Source: Lachnospiraceae bacterium
GTDB taxonomy: Bacteria > Bacillota > Clostridia > Lachnospirales > Lachnospiraceae
DNA: 20,045 nt
Assembly (NCBI GenBank): GCA_021202715.1
Contig: JAJQCL010000021.1
Coordinates: 1 to 20,045, forward strand
Direction of reading: 5' to 3'
Below the pieces are notes generated by a model. That model saw only the letters and a program-made list of their open reading frames with translations, was not told where the DNA came from and did not search any database. A program made the position numbers and the translations under genes. Positions 1 to 7,864 of this stretch are shown piece after piece (position 1 is the first letter of the stretch; each line of letters opens with the position of its first letter).

Positions 1-15
1 TCCCGGGAAATTATC

Positions 16-44
16 TTGAGATTTTGTTTAAATTATATTAAGAT
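16..44 (+). promoter_or_regulatory. possible sigma-A promoter of the AraC-type regulator
   Basis: TTGAGA at 16-21 and TAAGAT at 39-44 are separated by 17 bases, inside AT-rich sequence just before the regulator gene. The -35 box is good and the -10 box matches only four of six consensus positions, so this is a tentative call. It would give a leader of about 40 bases before the start codon at 92. Confidence 0.35.
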
Positions 45-91
45 TGTACATGTCTCAAACGGAATGTCTTTCATATCATCGAGGGGATCGT

Positions 92-955
92 ATGCTGCTG
101 GACAAAACATTTGAAGATCATCTTCCCAAGCTCAGCCGAATTCATCTGGACTACAACCTGACAGATCAGGCCTATACCTTTCATTTGCACGGAGACGAGA
201 CGGAGATGGTATACATCGCCTCCGGCAAAGGCATGTACATGATCAACCATCAGTATTTTCATGTGGAAAAGGGAGATTTTCTGATTATCGAGAGAGGATT
301 TGTCCACGCCGGAACATCCAGTTCCCACGATCCCATGCGGGCTCTGGTGGCGGTTGTCTCGGATCTTCACTGGAAATCCGATGAATACCCGGAAAATGTC
401 ATCGCGCCGGTCTCCTATCCGGTCATCCGGGCGGAAGAACACATTCACTTTATCAGCGGCTCGCTGGCGGAGCTGTACTACCTGACAAAGGAACCAAACG
501 CCAACAAAGACCTGTGCCAGCTGATTCTGGCCTCTTTGCTGGTCTTCCTGCGCAGCAATTATATGTATGTGAAACCCTTCTGGGAAATCCACCACAATCC
601 GGTCGCCGACGACATTCTTTCATATATTTATACGCACTACGCGGAGAACATCACGCTGGAGCATCTGTCTCAGCAGTTCTATATGAGCGCCGGGCACATC
701 AATCATCTGCTGCAGAAGGAGTTTCACGTCTCGCCGATCAATTATCTCATCGACGTGCGCCTCAGCAAAGCCAAGAATTTCCTGCTCAACACGAACATGA
801 ACATCCCGGATATCGCCTACACGACCGGGTACAACAACCCCGCCCACTTTACGAAGCTGTTTCTCAAGCGAACGGGGTATTCCCCCAGCGACTACCGGCT
901 GCTCCACGCCAATATCGTTGCCGATGAGCCTGCGGTGCCGGATATTTTTGCGTAA
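92..955 (+). CDS. AraC family transcriptional regulator with N-terminal cupin
   Basis: A 287-residue protein of standard AraC/XylS layout. The N-terminal part (about residues 20-85) has the cupin-like effector-binding pattern HLHGDETEMVYI followed by VEKGDFLII. The C-terminal 100 residues hold the two helix-turn-helix motifs; ITLEHLSQQFYMS is the first recognition unit and IPDIAYTTGYNNPAHFTKLF followed by KRTGYSPSDYR is the family signature. It should be a cytoplasmic DNA-binding regulator of a sugar- or small-molecule-responsive target, but the ligand and target cannot be read here. The start at 92 is chosen because GAGGGG at 81-86 sits five bases before it; the frame is also open from a TTG at 44 and an ATG at 50, neither with a good ribosome site. 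No metabolic gene is adjacent on the same strand inside the window, so the target may lie to the left. Confidence 0.9.
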   Translation: MLLDKTFEDHLPKLSRIHLDYNLTDQAYTFHLHGDETEMVYIASGKGMYMINHQYFHVEKGDFLIIERGFVHAGTSSSHDPMRALVAVVSDLHWKSDEYPENVIAPVSYPVIRAEEHIHFISGSLAELYYLTKEPNANKDLCQLILASLLVFLRSNYMYVKPFWEIHHNPVADDILSYIYTHYAENITLEHLSQQFYMSAGHINHLLQKEFHVSPINYLIDVRLSKAKNFLLNTNMNIPDIAYTTGYNNPAHFTKLFLKRTGYSPSDYRLLHANIVADEPAVPDIFA

Positions 956-1008
956 CCAAGATCCGCATTGTCAACTGGGACTGTGAAACCATTCGCCCAA
1001 TTGAGAAC

Positions 1009-1050
1009 GCCATCTGGACTCGCATGAGCGAGAGACAGATGGCCTTTTCT
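1009..1050 (+). terminator. Rho-independent terminator of the AraC-type gene
   Basis: GCCATCTG (1009-1016) pairs with CAGATGGC (1036-1043), and within it CTCGC (1019-1023) pairs with GCGAG (1028-1032) around the loop ATGA. A short T-rich tract CTTTTCT follows. There is no T tract on the opposite strand, so it serves the plus-strand gene only. Confidence 0.85.
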
Positions 1051-1065
1051 GTAATAAAATAAATT

Positions 1066-2571
1066 TCAGTCTGGATGCTTTTCGTCGTACTCCTCCGAAA
1101 CACAGGATCCATACAGTTCCTCCATTCCGATCAGCCGCAGATTCACTCCGTCCTGCTTCTGTCGCAGATTCTCTGTGAATCCGCTTTTCGAAAACAGGTA
1201 ATAATAGCAGCGGGCAAATCCTCCCATCGCCCTGGAATACTCTTTCATCCGTTCCCATTCACTCACAGGAAGAGGTTCATTTCGAAACTTGCATGATCCA
1301 ATGATTGCACTCTGTTCCTCCTCTGAAATGGCAACCACATCGATCTGTGCCTGCTGGTGTGTCTTCGGGTTGCCACCCCACCACTGACCGATGTCCTGCG
1401 GCTGAAAAGGGAGCTGATCGTCATAGTAGAGCAGATAATCCCGGCACATTTTTTCAAAGACACGCCCCATATAATCAGACAGTCGATTCCCCACCGCGGA
1501 GGCGTATATCCTCTCAAAACGTCCGGAAACGATGGCTGCCATATTTCTCGGAACAAATGTATACCAGAAGCGAAAGAACAAATCCTCCAGTTCATAAATC
1601 GGACGTTTTGAGCTGCGCGCTGTGACAGGCGTCTCCCGCTTCACAATTCCCAGCGTCATTAAATTCTCAACGAATTTAGAACACAGGCCGCTCTCCATAC
1701 CGACTGTTGTCGCAATTTCGCTCAGCTTTGATTTTCCGGACGCAATCGCGGTAATAATCGAATTGTACGTAGCCGGTTCGCGAAGCGCCTGCTTCAGCAG
1801 ATTGGAAGGCTCCTCAAACAGCATTGAATTGTTGTTAAATACTCCATTTAACAGGTTTTCCTGAATAGAGCATTCCGGTGAAAACTGTTCCAGATACAGT
1901 GGGATTCCCCCTGTTATCCCATACATCATCGCTTTTTCTTCATAAGAATACGCCGGAAACCAGCGTCCGGTATCCCGATAATCAAAGGGCAATATTTTAA
2001 ACTGAGCGGTCCTTCGTCCATACAGCGGGCTCTGGTATCCTAACACCTGATTCTCCATAAAACTCATCGAAGAGCCGCAAAGAATCAGAAACAATCTGGT
2101 TTCTTTGAACTGATGGTCCAGAAAATTCTGGAGGATGGATGAAATGGACGGTTCCGCTTTCGCCAGATACGGATATTCGTCGATCACAAAAACCAGCCGT
2201 TCCCGCGATGCCATTTCCTGAATTTTTATCAGTGCATCCGAAAAACTCCTGAAAATAACATTGGCCACCGAGGCTCCCTGACCCGTTGCGCGTTGAGTTT
2301 CTGTTCTCAGCGGTGAGCTTTCACGCGCACTATGAGACGCATAGACCGCCTCTGCCTCCATTTCCATGATAGCTCCTGAAAGGGCCTCCAGATTCATCTC
2401 GGCGGAGTTCTCCATCGCTGCAAAAAAAATGGTCTTCTTATCCTTACAAAATTCATTAATCAGAGTCGTCTTGCCAACTCTCCGCCGCCCATAAATAATG
2501 GCCACCTCAAGTTTGTCACTCTGATACATGGCATTCAGCCTTTTTAACTCCCTCTCTCTCCCTATAAACAT
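1066..2571 (-). CDS. AAA-type ATPase with DUF234/PD-(D/E)XK-like C-terminus
   Basis: A 501-residue protein of the orphan archaeal-type ATPase (DEXX-box) family. It opens with FIGRERELKRL, carries a Walker A P-loop GRRRVGKT at residues 28-35, and a Walker B strand LVFVIDEYPYL near residue 130. GSSMSFME fits the sensor region. The middle (about residues 270-320) is winged-helix-like. The C-terminal third has LEDLFFRFWYTFV and then QIDVVA near residue 410 and IIGSCKF, the D...(E/S)xK pattern of DUF234 nuclease-like domains; the usual glutamate of ExK is C in SCK, so cleavage activity is uncertain. Such genes are usually solitary and patchily distributed, often linked to mobile DNA; their cellular role is unknown. 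GGAGGT lies six bases before the ATG. The gene looks more AT-rich than its neighbours, which suggests transfer. Confidence 0.9.
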   Translation of the reverse strand: MFIGRERELKRLNAMYQSDKLEVAIIYGRRRVGKTTLINEFCKDKKTIFFAAMENSAEMNLEALSGAIMEMEAEAVYASHSARESSPLRTETQRATGQGASVANVIFRSFSDALIKIQEMASRERLVFVIDEYPYLAKAEPSISSILQNFLDHQFKETRLFLILCGSSMSFMENQVLGYQSPLYGRRTAQFKILPFDYRDTGRWFPAYSYEEKAMMYGITGGIPLYLEQFSPECSIQENLLNGVFNNNSMLFEEPSNLLKQALREPATYNSIITAIASGKSKLSEIATTVGMESGLCSKFVENLMTLGIVKRETPVTARSSKRPIYELEDLFFRFWYTFVPRNMAAIVSGRFERIYASAVGNRLSDYMGRVFEKMCRDYLLYYDDQLPFQPQDIGQWWGGNPKTHQQAQIDVVAISEEEQSAIIGSCKFRNEPLPVSEWERMKEYSRAMGGFARCYYYLFSKSGFTENLRQKQDGVNLRLIGMEELYGSCVSEEYDEKHPD

Positions 2572-2588
2572 CCCATACCTCCATGGCT

Positions 2589-2641
2589 GTTTACGTCATC
2601 ACGATATACTATATTGTAATGACGTAAACGAGAGCTGTCAA
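2589..2641 (-). promoter_or_regulatory. promoter overlapped by a 41-bp palindromic operator
   Basis: On the minus strand TTGACA (2636-2641) and TACAAT (2613-2618) are spaced by exactly 17 bases, a near-perfect sigma-A promoter for the ATPase gene. The -10 box and spacer lie in a palindrome from 2589 to 2629: outer arms GTTTACGTCAT (2589-2599) and ATGACGTAAAC (2619-2629) match perfectly, and the 19 bases between them are also nearly symmetric, with only two mismatched pairs. A dimeric repressor bound here would block transcription. The binding protein is not identified; it could be the product itself, though no classical HTH at its N-terminus is seen. Confidence 0.7.
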
Positions 2642-2763
2642 GACTTGTTTCACTTCATTTACTTTCTGAAAGTCCACGGGCTATCAATTTCCCTCCTCTG
2701 TTCATCTCCTCTGGTTTATGCTATGATAATCCCATCAAAAACAGCTGAATGGGGGATTATTTC

Positions 2764-4545
2764 ATGAATCAACCTTTAGAACATCTCCGCCGCCTGATGG
2801 CGGAGCGACAGATCGACGCGTATCTGGTTCCCGCCTGCGACGATCATCAGTCGGAATATTTCAGTGAGCATTTTGCCGCTACGCGTTTTCTCTCCCACTT
2901 TACCGGGGAATCCTGTACGCTGGTCATCACCGCGGACGAAGCCATGCTCTGGACGGACGGACGTTTCTTTATTCAGGCGGAAGAACAGATGGACCCGGCC
3001 TTCACGCTCTGCCGCATGGGCGTGGAAGGAGTCCCCACCGTGGCGGAGTATCTGGCGAATACCCTGCCCGCAGGCGGCTGCCTGGGCTTTAACGGACGGC
3101 TTGTCACGGTTCGTCAAAGAAAGACCTGGCGGGAGGCGCTGGAGGGGAAGGACATCCGCTTCGCCTGGGAGGAGGATCTGGTCGACGCCGTGTGGCCGGA
3201 CCGTCCCGCTCTGCTCTCGAAGCCGGCCTTCCTCCTTGATCTGCGCTATGCCGGAAAATCTGCGGCTGAAAAACTGGCTGATCTGAGAACAGAAATGAAA
3301 AAAGCCCAGGCCGACGTCCACCTTCTGACCTCGCTGGACGACATCGCCTGGCTCTTCAATCTCCGCGGGGACGACATTCCCTGCAATCCGGTCGCGCTCG
3401 CCTATGCCCTCATCACACTGGACACAGCGACCCTCTTCCTGCGGGAGGACGCTGCAGACACGGCGCTGAAAGAAGCTCTTCGCGCAGAGGGCGTCACGCT
3501 GGGGAACTACGAGGCCGTCTACGACCATGTCGCGGCTCTGCCCGCCGGTTCCCGGGTGCTGATCGATGAATCCAAAGTGAATATGGCACTGATCGGCCGT
3601 CTGCCGGAGGGCTGCCGACTGATTCACGCCGTCAACCCCACCACCTGTATGAAATCCGTGAAGAATGAGACGGAGATCGAAAACATCCTGCGCTGCCATG
3701 TCCGGGACGGCGTTGCCATGGTAAAGTTCATTTACTGGCTGAAAACGCACATCGGCCGGGAGCGGATCACCGAGATCAGCGCCAGCGACGTGCTGGAAGG
3801 ACTGCGACGGGAAGATCCCCTGAACCGGGGCCTGAGCTTCGAGACCATCGCCGGCTACGGCCCTCACGGCGCCATGATGCACTATATGGCCACCCCGGAG
3901 ACGGCCGCCGAGCTGGCTCCCGAGGGCTTCCTTCTGGTGGACTCCGGCGGTCAGTATCTCGACGGCACCACCGACATCACCCGCACCATCGTGCTGGGGC
4001 CGCTCACGGACGAACAGAAGCAACATTTCACGGCCGTGGCCCGCGGCATGCTGAACCTGGCGGACGCCCGTTTCCTCGAAGGGTGCTCCGGTCTGAGTCT
4101 GGACTATCTGGCCCGCCAGCCGATGTGGGAGCTGGGTCTCGACTACCGCTGCGGGACCGGCCACGGCGTGGGATTCTTCCTCAATGTCCATGAGGGGCCG
4201 CAGTCCTTCCGCTGGAAGCCCCGGGCCGGTGAGGAGAGCGTGGCTCTGGCTCCCGGCATGGTGACGACGGACGAGCCCGGGATCTACCTCGATCACCGCT
4301 ACGGCATCCGCACGGAGAACGAGCTCCTCTGCGTCCGCGATGAGAAGAATGAATACGGCCAGTTCCTGCGTTTCCGCCCCATTACCTTCTGCCCGATCGA
4401 CCTCGACGGCATCGACAAACAGTATATGAGCGCAGAAGAGGTACGGCGTCTCAATGATTACCATGCGCTGGTCTATGAGACCCTGAAAGATCATCTGCCT
4501 GAGGCGGAGGCTGCCTGGCTGCGAGAGGCGACACGGGCAATCTGA
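2764..4545 (+). CDS. Xaa-Pro aminopeptidase, M24B family (aminopeptidase P)
   Basis: A 593-residue, three-domain cytoplasmic metallopeptidase that removes an N-terminal residue from peptides with proline second. Two creatinase-N-like domains (about 1-130 and 150-300) precede the pita-bread M24 domain (about 310-530) and a C-terminal extension, the layout of the long XPNPEP1-type enzymes. All five metal ligands are visible: D393 and D404 in VDSGGQYLDGTTD, H467 in GTGHGVGFF, E504 in TTDEPGIY and E518 in RTENEL; their spacing closely follows the long aminopeptidase P family. The start at 2764 is preferred because GGGGGA at 2751-2756 sits seven bases upstream; an in-frame ATG at 2749 overlaps that site. 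It stands alone on its strand, and its role is probably peptide and proline salvage. Confidence 0.93.
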   Translation: MNQPLEHLRRLMAERQIDAYLVPACDDHQSEYFSEHFAATRFLSHFTGESCTLVITADEAMLWTDGRFFIQAEEQMDPAFTLCRMGVEGVPTVAEYLANTLPAGGCLGFNGRLVTVRQRKTWREALEGKDIRFAWEEDLVDAVWPDRPALLSKPAFLLDLRYAGKSAAEKLADLRTEMKKAQADVHLLTSLDDIAWLFNLRGDDIPCNPVALAYALITLDTATLFLREDAADTALKEALRAEGVTLGNYEAVYDHVAALPAGSRVLIDESKVNMALIGRLPEGCRLIHAVNPTTCMKSVKNETEIENILRCHVRDGVAMVKFIYWLKTHIGRERITEISASDVLEGLRREDPLNRGLSFETIAGYGPHGAMMHYMATPETAAELAPEGFLLVDSGGQYLDGTTDITRTIVLGPLTDEQKQHFTAVARGMLNLADARFLEGCSGLSLDYLARQPMWELGLDYRCGTGHGVGFFLNVHEGPQSFRWKPRAGEESVALAPGMVTTDEPGIYLDHRYGIRTENELLCVRDEKNEYGQFLRFRPITFCPIDLDGIDKQYMSAEEVRRLNDYHALVYETLKDHLPEAEAAWLREATRAI

Positions 4546-4549
4546 TTTG

Positions 4550-4577
4550 ATGATGATACCAGGGTCGAAAGTCATGA
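4550..4577. repeat. dispersed 28-bp repeat, copy A
   Basis: Begins ATGATGATACC and continues with GGGTC, AAAGT and ATGA blocks. It matches 13026-13053 with three mismatches over 28 bases, in the same orientation. It begins five bases after the aminopeptidase stop codon. No protein or RNA function is recognised. Confidence 0.55.
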
Positions 4578-4752
4578 ATGGAGCGCTTACACAAGGTACG
4601 CCCTTCGGGTGTGCGGTCCGATTCATGGCTTTACGGCCCGCCAAAACATGACACCGTAGGCACCCCTTGTAGAGTAATCCATATATCAGCCGGGGGTAAA
4701 TACAAGTTCCCTCCGGCTAAACCACATGGAGCACGGAAAGGATAAACGTCAC
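4578..4752 (+). other. structured leader region before pyrC
   Basis: Noncoding stretch with several inverted repeats. ACAAGG (4591-4596) can pair with CCTTGT (4665-4670), enclosing a small CGCCC-TTC-GGGTG hairpin at 4599-4611. CATGAAT (4573-4579) is inverted as ATTCATG (4621-4627). AGCCGGGGG (4688-4696) pairs with CCTCCGGCT (4710-4718) with one G-U, ending 35 bases before the pyrC start. No T tract follows, so it is not an ordinary terminator. No clear promoter was found. It could be a regulatory leader, but no known riboswitch or PyrR-binding consensus was recognised. Confidence 0.4.
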
Positions 4753-5937
4753 ATGATTGGAATTCGAAATGGACACCTCGTCGACCCCGTGACCGGGCTG
4801 GATGAGATTGCAGATATTTTAATAGAAGGAAATACGATCCGTCAGATAGGACCGGATCTGGATCTGTCGCAGGCGGACCGCGTCATCGAGGCCTCCGGCT
4901 GGATCGCGGCGCCGGGGCTGGTGGACACACATGTTCACTTCCGGGACCCCGGCTTCCCCTGGAAGGAGGACATCCTCACCGGAGCTGCGGCCGCGAAGAA
5001 GGGCGGCTTCACGACGGTCATCTGCATGGCGAACACCTCGCCTGCGATCGACACGCCGGAACGCCTGCGGGCGAACCTTGCCCGGGGACAGCAGACGGGA
5101 ATTCATGTGCTGCAGACGGCCGCCGTCAGCGTCGGCCTGCGGGGCGAAACCCTGACCGACATGGAAGCTCTGGCTGCGGCGGGCGCCGTCGGCTTCACCG
5201 ACGACGGCATCCCGCTGATGGATGAGGCGCTGCTGCGTGAGGCCATGGAGCGGGCCGCCGCCCTCGATCTTCCGATCAGCCTTCACGAGGAGGATCCCGC
5301 CTTCCTCGCCTCCCCGGGTGTGAATCAGGGCGCGGTTTCTGAACATCTGGGACTGGGCGGCGCCAGCGCTCTGGCGGAGGATGTTCTGGTAGCCCGCGAC
5401 TGCATGATCGCCCTGGCGACCGGCGCCCGCGTCGTCATCCAGCACATCAGCTCCGGGAATTCCGTCAAGGTGGTCCGCGCTGCCAAGGCCATGGGCGCTC
5501 ACGTCTATGCCGAGGCCACGCCCCATCATTTCACTCTGACCGAAGAGGCCGTCCTTCGCTACGACACTCTGGCCCGCATGAATCCGCCCCTGCGGACAGA
5601 AGCGGACCGCCAGGAGATCCTTCGCGGCCTCCAGGACGGGACCATCGACGTCATCGCCACAGATCACGCCCCTCACTCCGCTGAGGAAAAAGCCCGCCCT
5701 TTCGCCGAGGCTCCCAGCGGCATCACCGGACTCGAGACTTCGCTGGCGCTGGGCGTTACGGTTCTGGTCCGCGGCGGTATTCTGACGATGAGCGAGCTAA
5801 TCGACCGCATGAGCCGCCGTCCGGCCGAACTCTACCATCTGCATCCCCAGGGCCTCACCCCCGGCGCGCCCGCCGATCTGGTGCTCTTCGCTCCCGACGA
5901 GACCCTCTGCGAGGGGAAGATCGTGTACGAAGCATAA
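4753..5937 (+). CDS. pyrC: dihydroorotase
   Basis: A 394-residue cytoplasmic zinc amidohydrolase of the class I (Bacillus-type PyrC) group. It cyclises carbamoyl-aspartate to dihydroorotate, the third step of UMP synthesis. Visible family motifs are DTHVHFRDPG with metal ligands H60 and H62, LHEED with H178, IQHISSG with H231, and ATDHAPH with the catalytic D304. The C-terminal LTPGAPADLVLF is the usual closing strand of the composite beta domain. The ATG at 4753 is preferred: GGAAAGGA at 4735-4742 lies ten bases ahead, whereas the in-frame ATG at 4726 has no ribosome site and comes right after a hairpin. Other pyr genes are not adjacent, so it is transcribed alone here and ends in its own terminator. 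Confidence 0.95.
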   Translation: MIGIRNGHLVDPVTGLDEIADILIEGNTIRQIGPDLDLSQADRVIEASGWIAAPGLVDTHVHFRDPGFPWKEDILTGAAAAKKGGFTTVICMANTSPAIDTPERLRANLARGQQTGIHVLQTAAVSVGLRGETLTDMEALAAAGAVGFTDDGIPLMDEALLREAMERAAALDLPISLHEEDPAFLASPGVNQGAVSEHLGLGGASALAEDVLVARDCMIALATGARVVIQHISSGNSVKVVRAAKAMGAHVYAEATPHHFTLTEEAVLRYDTLARMNPPLRTEADRQEILRGLQDGTIDVIATDHAPHSAEEKARPFAEAPSGITGLETSLALGVTVLVRGGILTMSELIDRMSRRPAELYHLHPQGLTPGAPADLVLFAPDETLCEGKIVYEA

Positions 5938-5945
5938 TTTACAAA

Positions 5946-5999
5946 GACTGGTACACAGCGAATGATTCCGAACATCCGCTTCGTACCAGTCCTTCTTTT
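5946..5999 (+). terminator. terminator of pyrC
   Basis: GACTGGTAC (5946-5954) pairs perfectly with GTACCAGTC (5983-5991), with an inner AGCG/CGCT pair (5957-5960 with 5977-5980). CTTCTTTT follows at 5992-5999. The opposite strand has only a short AAA-rich flank, so use by the convergent regulator gene is possible but weaker. Confidence 0.8.
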
Positions 6000-6020
6000 C
6001 GATAAACAGAAAATGATCAT

Positions 6021-6605
6021 TTAAAATGACGCATTCCAGAACTTCACAAACAGCAGCACACCGATCCCCACGCAGACTGCCAGAATGATCATGGCTGCCC
6101 TTATCTTCATCGGTTTCCCGATTCTGATCCTGATCTTCGCCAGGACCCCCGTTGCATAGAGAAACGCCGCGATCAACGCGCCAAATGCCACGCCAAACGC
6201 CACGCCCATAACATACTCTGTAACCGGCAGGGAATACGTATCACATACTCCCAGCATGACAAAGCCGACCACCATAGAACAAATACCGAGCAGACTGATC
6301 TTTCTCAAACTCGTTAACAGGTTAACTTTTTCGTTTTCCGCATACTCGGCAACCCGAAGCATTTTCTCTTTTTCTTCCTGATTCATATTCTCGCTTTTCC
6401 TTTCTCCGTCGATGATCTCACGGACATCCACATCATAAAAATCTGCCAGCTCAACGAGTATACTCAGATCCGGCATATTCTTCCCGTTTTCCCATCGGGA
6501 CACCGTGCGGTCTGAGACGTTAAAATGTTCCGCCAGCTGTTCCTGTGTCAGTTCTTTTTCCTTGCGCAGTTTTCTTAAAAAAGAACCGCTTCTCCTCTGA
6601 TCCAC
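6021..6605 (-). CDS. XRE-family regulator with membrane C-terminus
   Basis: A 194-residue protein. Residues about 8-62 form a Cro/C1-type helix-turn-helix (LTQEQLAEHFNVSDRTVSRW is the core), followed by a charged linker and about three hydrophobic segments, the last being IILAVCVGIGVLLFVKF near the C-terminus. It is therefore probably a membrane-tethered DNA-binding protein. Start: a GTG at 6605 with AAAGGAGGT at 6612-6620, spacing six bases; the frame is open further upstream but without a ribosome site. It lies 109 bases downstream of a second regulator of the same design on the same strand, so the two may be co-transcribed or the second may have its own promoter. Target genes and signal are unknown. 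Confidence 0.9.
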   Translation of the reverse strand: MDQRRSGSFLRKLRKEKELTQEQLAEHFNVSDRTVSRWENGKNMPDLSILVELADFYDVDVREIIDGERKSENMNQEEKEKMLRVAEYAENEKVNLLTSLRKISLLGICSMVVGFVMLGVCDTYSLPVTEYVMGVAFGVAFGALIAAFLYATGVLAKIRIRIGKPMKIRAAMIILAVCVGIGVLLFVKFWNASF

Positions 6606-6671
6606 GCTGTGACCTCCTTTCTGCTGACAGAATATCCGATCCCCGGGCAAAAAAACACAACACAAAGCGAG

Positions 6672-6684
6672 AAATGCTGCATTT
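6672..6684. promoter_or_regulatory. 13-bp palindrome between the two XRE genes
   Basis: AAATGC and GCATTT flank a single central base, a perfect odd palindrome about 67 bases before the GTG start of the downstream regulator. Size and position suit an XRE operator, but no matching site was seen before the upstream gene, and a short palindrome can arise by chance. Confidence 0.3.
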
Positions 6685-6714
6685 TCAGCCCGACACACCC
6701 TGTCCGGTCCGCTT

Positions 6715-7698
6715 TTATTTCCCCTTGATCGCCACCACAATGGAGCGAATGGCCGCGAACGCGACGGCAGCCACCGGCCAGATGACCCAGGAGATATGCC
6801 AGTTCATGAAGACGAAACTGATTCCCAGATAAACGGCAGTAACAAATCCCCAGTAAGCCCCATCAAAAACCTCCAGGCGCTTATTTTTCTGCTTGTTTTC
6901 CTCCGTATAATCTCCCTGCTGTAACAGGCGGTCGTATCCGCCCTTGCGGATCGAGACCCGGACGATCAGATACACGCCCAGTGCAACCAGAATCAGCAGG
7001 AAAGCACACAGGGAAAGTGTGATTCCCTCTGCCGCTCCCGCCGCAGCCGCGATCACGAGCGGTACGCAGGCGATCACACACAAAGCGGCGCCAAAGGCGA
7101 TCCCCCGATAGAAAACCGGACGAAATTCCTTCTCCTCTTTTTCTACGATCCCGGCTACGCCATAGGAAAGCCGGAATTTTTCTTTTTCCAGATATTCGTA
7201 TTCGTCCAGACGCAGACCGTTTAAAATAAACAGGACCACGGCGGCCGCCACGGCCGCGAGCAGCACGCCGACGCCCACGCCGCCGGCGATCTCTTCGGAC
7301 GGAAATACCAGCCCGGACACAGACATGCCGGAAAAGATCAGCAGCGGAACCGGAGACAGAATGCACAGGCCAACCCCCAAAGCGATCCGCCGGGCGCCCA
7401 CCTTAACCGCCGCCAGATACTCGGTTGCCGTTTCCACGGAGACTTCCCGCACATTCTCCGGGCGGAATACATCCGCGACCACTTCCCCGGGCAGCTCCTC
7501 CATCTCATCTTTCAGCAGATAGTCTGTGCTGATGCCGTAGATTCTGGAAATCTCCAGAATCTTGTCAATGCCGGGGATGGAGCTTCCGCTCTCCCATTTG
7601 GAAACAGACTGCCTTGACACATTCAGTTTCTCTGCAAGTTCTTCCTGGCTTAACCCGGCTCTGGTTCGGAGTGTCAAAAGTTTCTCTGATAAGATCAT
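6715..7698 (-). CDS. XRE-family regulator with multi-pass membrane domain
   Basis: A 327-residue protein. Residues 1-60 are a typical Cro/C1 helix-turn-helix (LSQEELAEKLNVSRQSVSKW). After a linker come about six hydrophobic segments in three pairs: about 105-165 (ALGVGLCILSPVPLLIF and GVLLAAVAAAVVLFIL), 195-250, and 280-325. The charged stretch EKEKFRLSYGVAGIVEKEEKEF between pairs is likely cytoplasmic. This architecture is common in Clostridia and Bacilli and is thought to couple a membrane or envelope state to transcription, but the signal is not known. The ribosome site GGAAAGGG is ten bases before the ATG, and a perfect CCCGGA/TCCGGG hairpin (7720-7735) lies just upstream of it in the mRNA. 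Confidence 0.9.
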   Translation of the reverse strand: MILSEKLLTLRTRAGLSQEELAEKLNVSRQSVSKWESGSSIPGIDKILEISRIYGISTDYLLKDEMEELPGEVVADVFRPENVREVSVETATEYLAAVKVGARRIALGVGLCILSPVPLLIFSGMSVSGLVFPSEEIAGGVGVGVLLAAVAAAVVLFILNGLRLDEYEYLEKEKFRLSYGVAGIVEKEEKEFRPVFYRGIAFGAALCVIACVPLVIAAAAGAAEGITLSLCAFLLILVALGVYLIVRVSIRKGGYDRLLQQGDYTEENKQKNKRLEVFDGAYWGFVTAVYLGISFVFMNWHISWVIWPVAAVAFAAIRSIVVAIKGK

Positions 7699-7746
7699 TG
7701 TATATTGGCCCTTTCCTCACCCGGATCTTTCCGGGATGTTGAGAAG

Positions 7747-7775
7747 ATTATAACGAATCAGGCAGTTGCTCTCCA
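7747..7775 (-). promoter_or_regulatory. sigma-A promoter of the XRE gene pair
   Basis: On the minus strand TGGAGA (7770-7775) is followed after 17 bases by a perfect TATAAT (7747-7752). Transcription would start near 7740, giving a leader of about 40 bases that includes the 7720-7735 hairpin. Confidence 0.55.
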
Positions 7776-7796
7776 CCAAACAGACTTGAAAATATC

Positions 7797-7864
7797 GCAA
7801 CCGGCGGTTGCAATGGCCGGTAACCGGAAGGAATCTTCCTACAGTTCCCCGGAGAATGAACTGT
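7797..7864. repeat. cluster of four small dyads
   Basis: Four inverted repeats lie almost end to end: GCAACC/GGTTGC (7797-7811), CCGGT/ACCGG (7817-7827), GGAAG/CTTCC (7826-7839) and ACAGTTC/GAACTGT (7841-7864). They fill the space between the divergently transcribed XRE pair and the DUF885 gene. They could be operators upstream of the XRE promoter or leader hairpins; nothing assigns a binding protein. Confidence 0.45.

Noticed and set aside
956..1053. Readable frame after the AraC-type stop codon
   Set aside because: Short, no start signal, and it runs through a clear terminator hairpin.
2776..4644. 622-codon open frame on the minus strand
   Set aside because: It is antisense to the M24 aminopeptidase, which has all metal ligands and a ribosome site; the antisense product has no recognisable domain and reflects GC-rich codon bias.
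4819..5676. 285-codon open frame on the minus strand
   Set aside because: Shadow of pyrC, whose catalytic motifs are complete.
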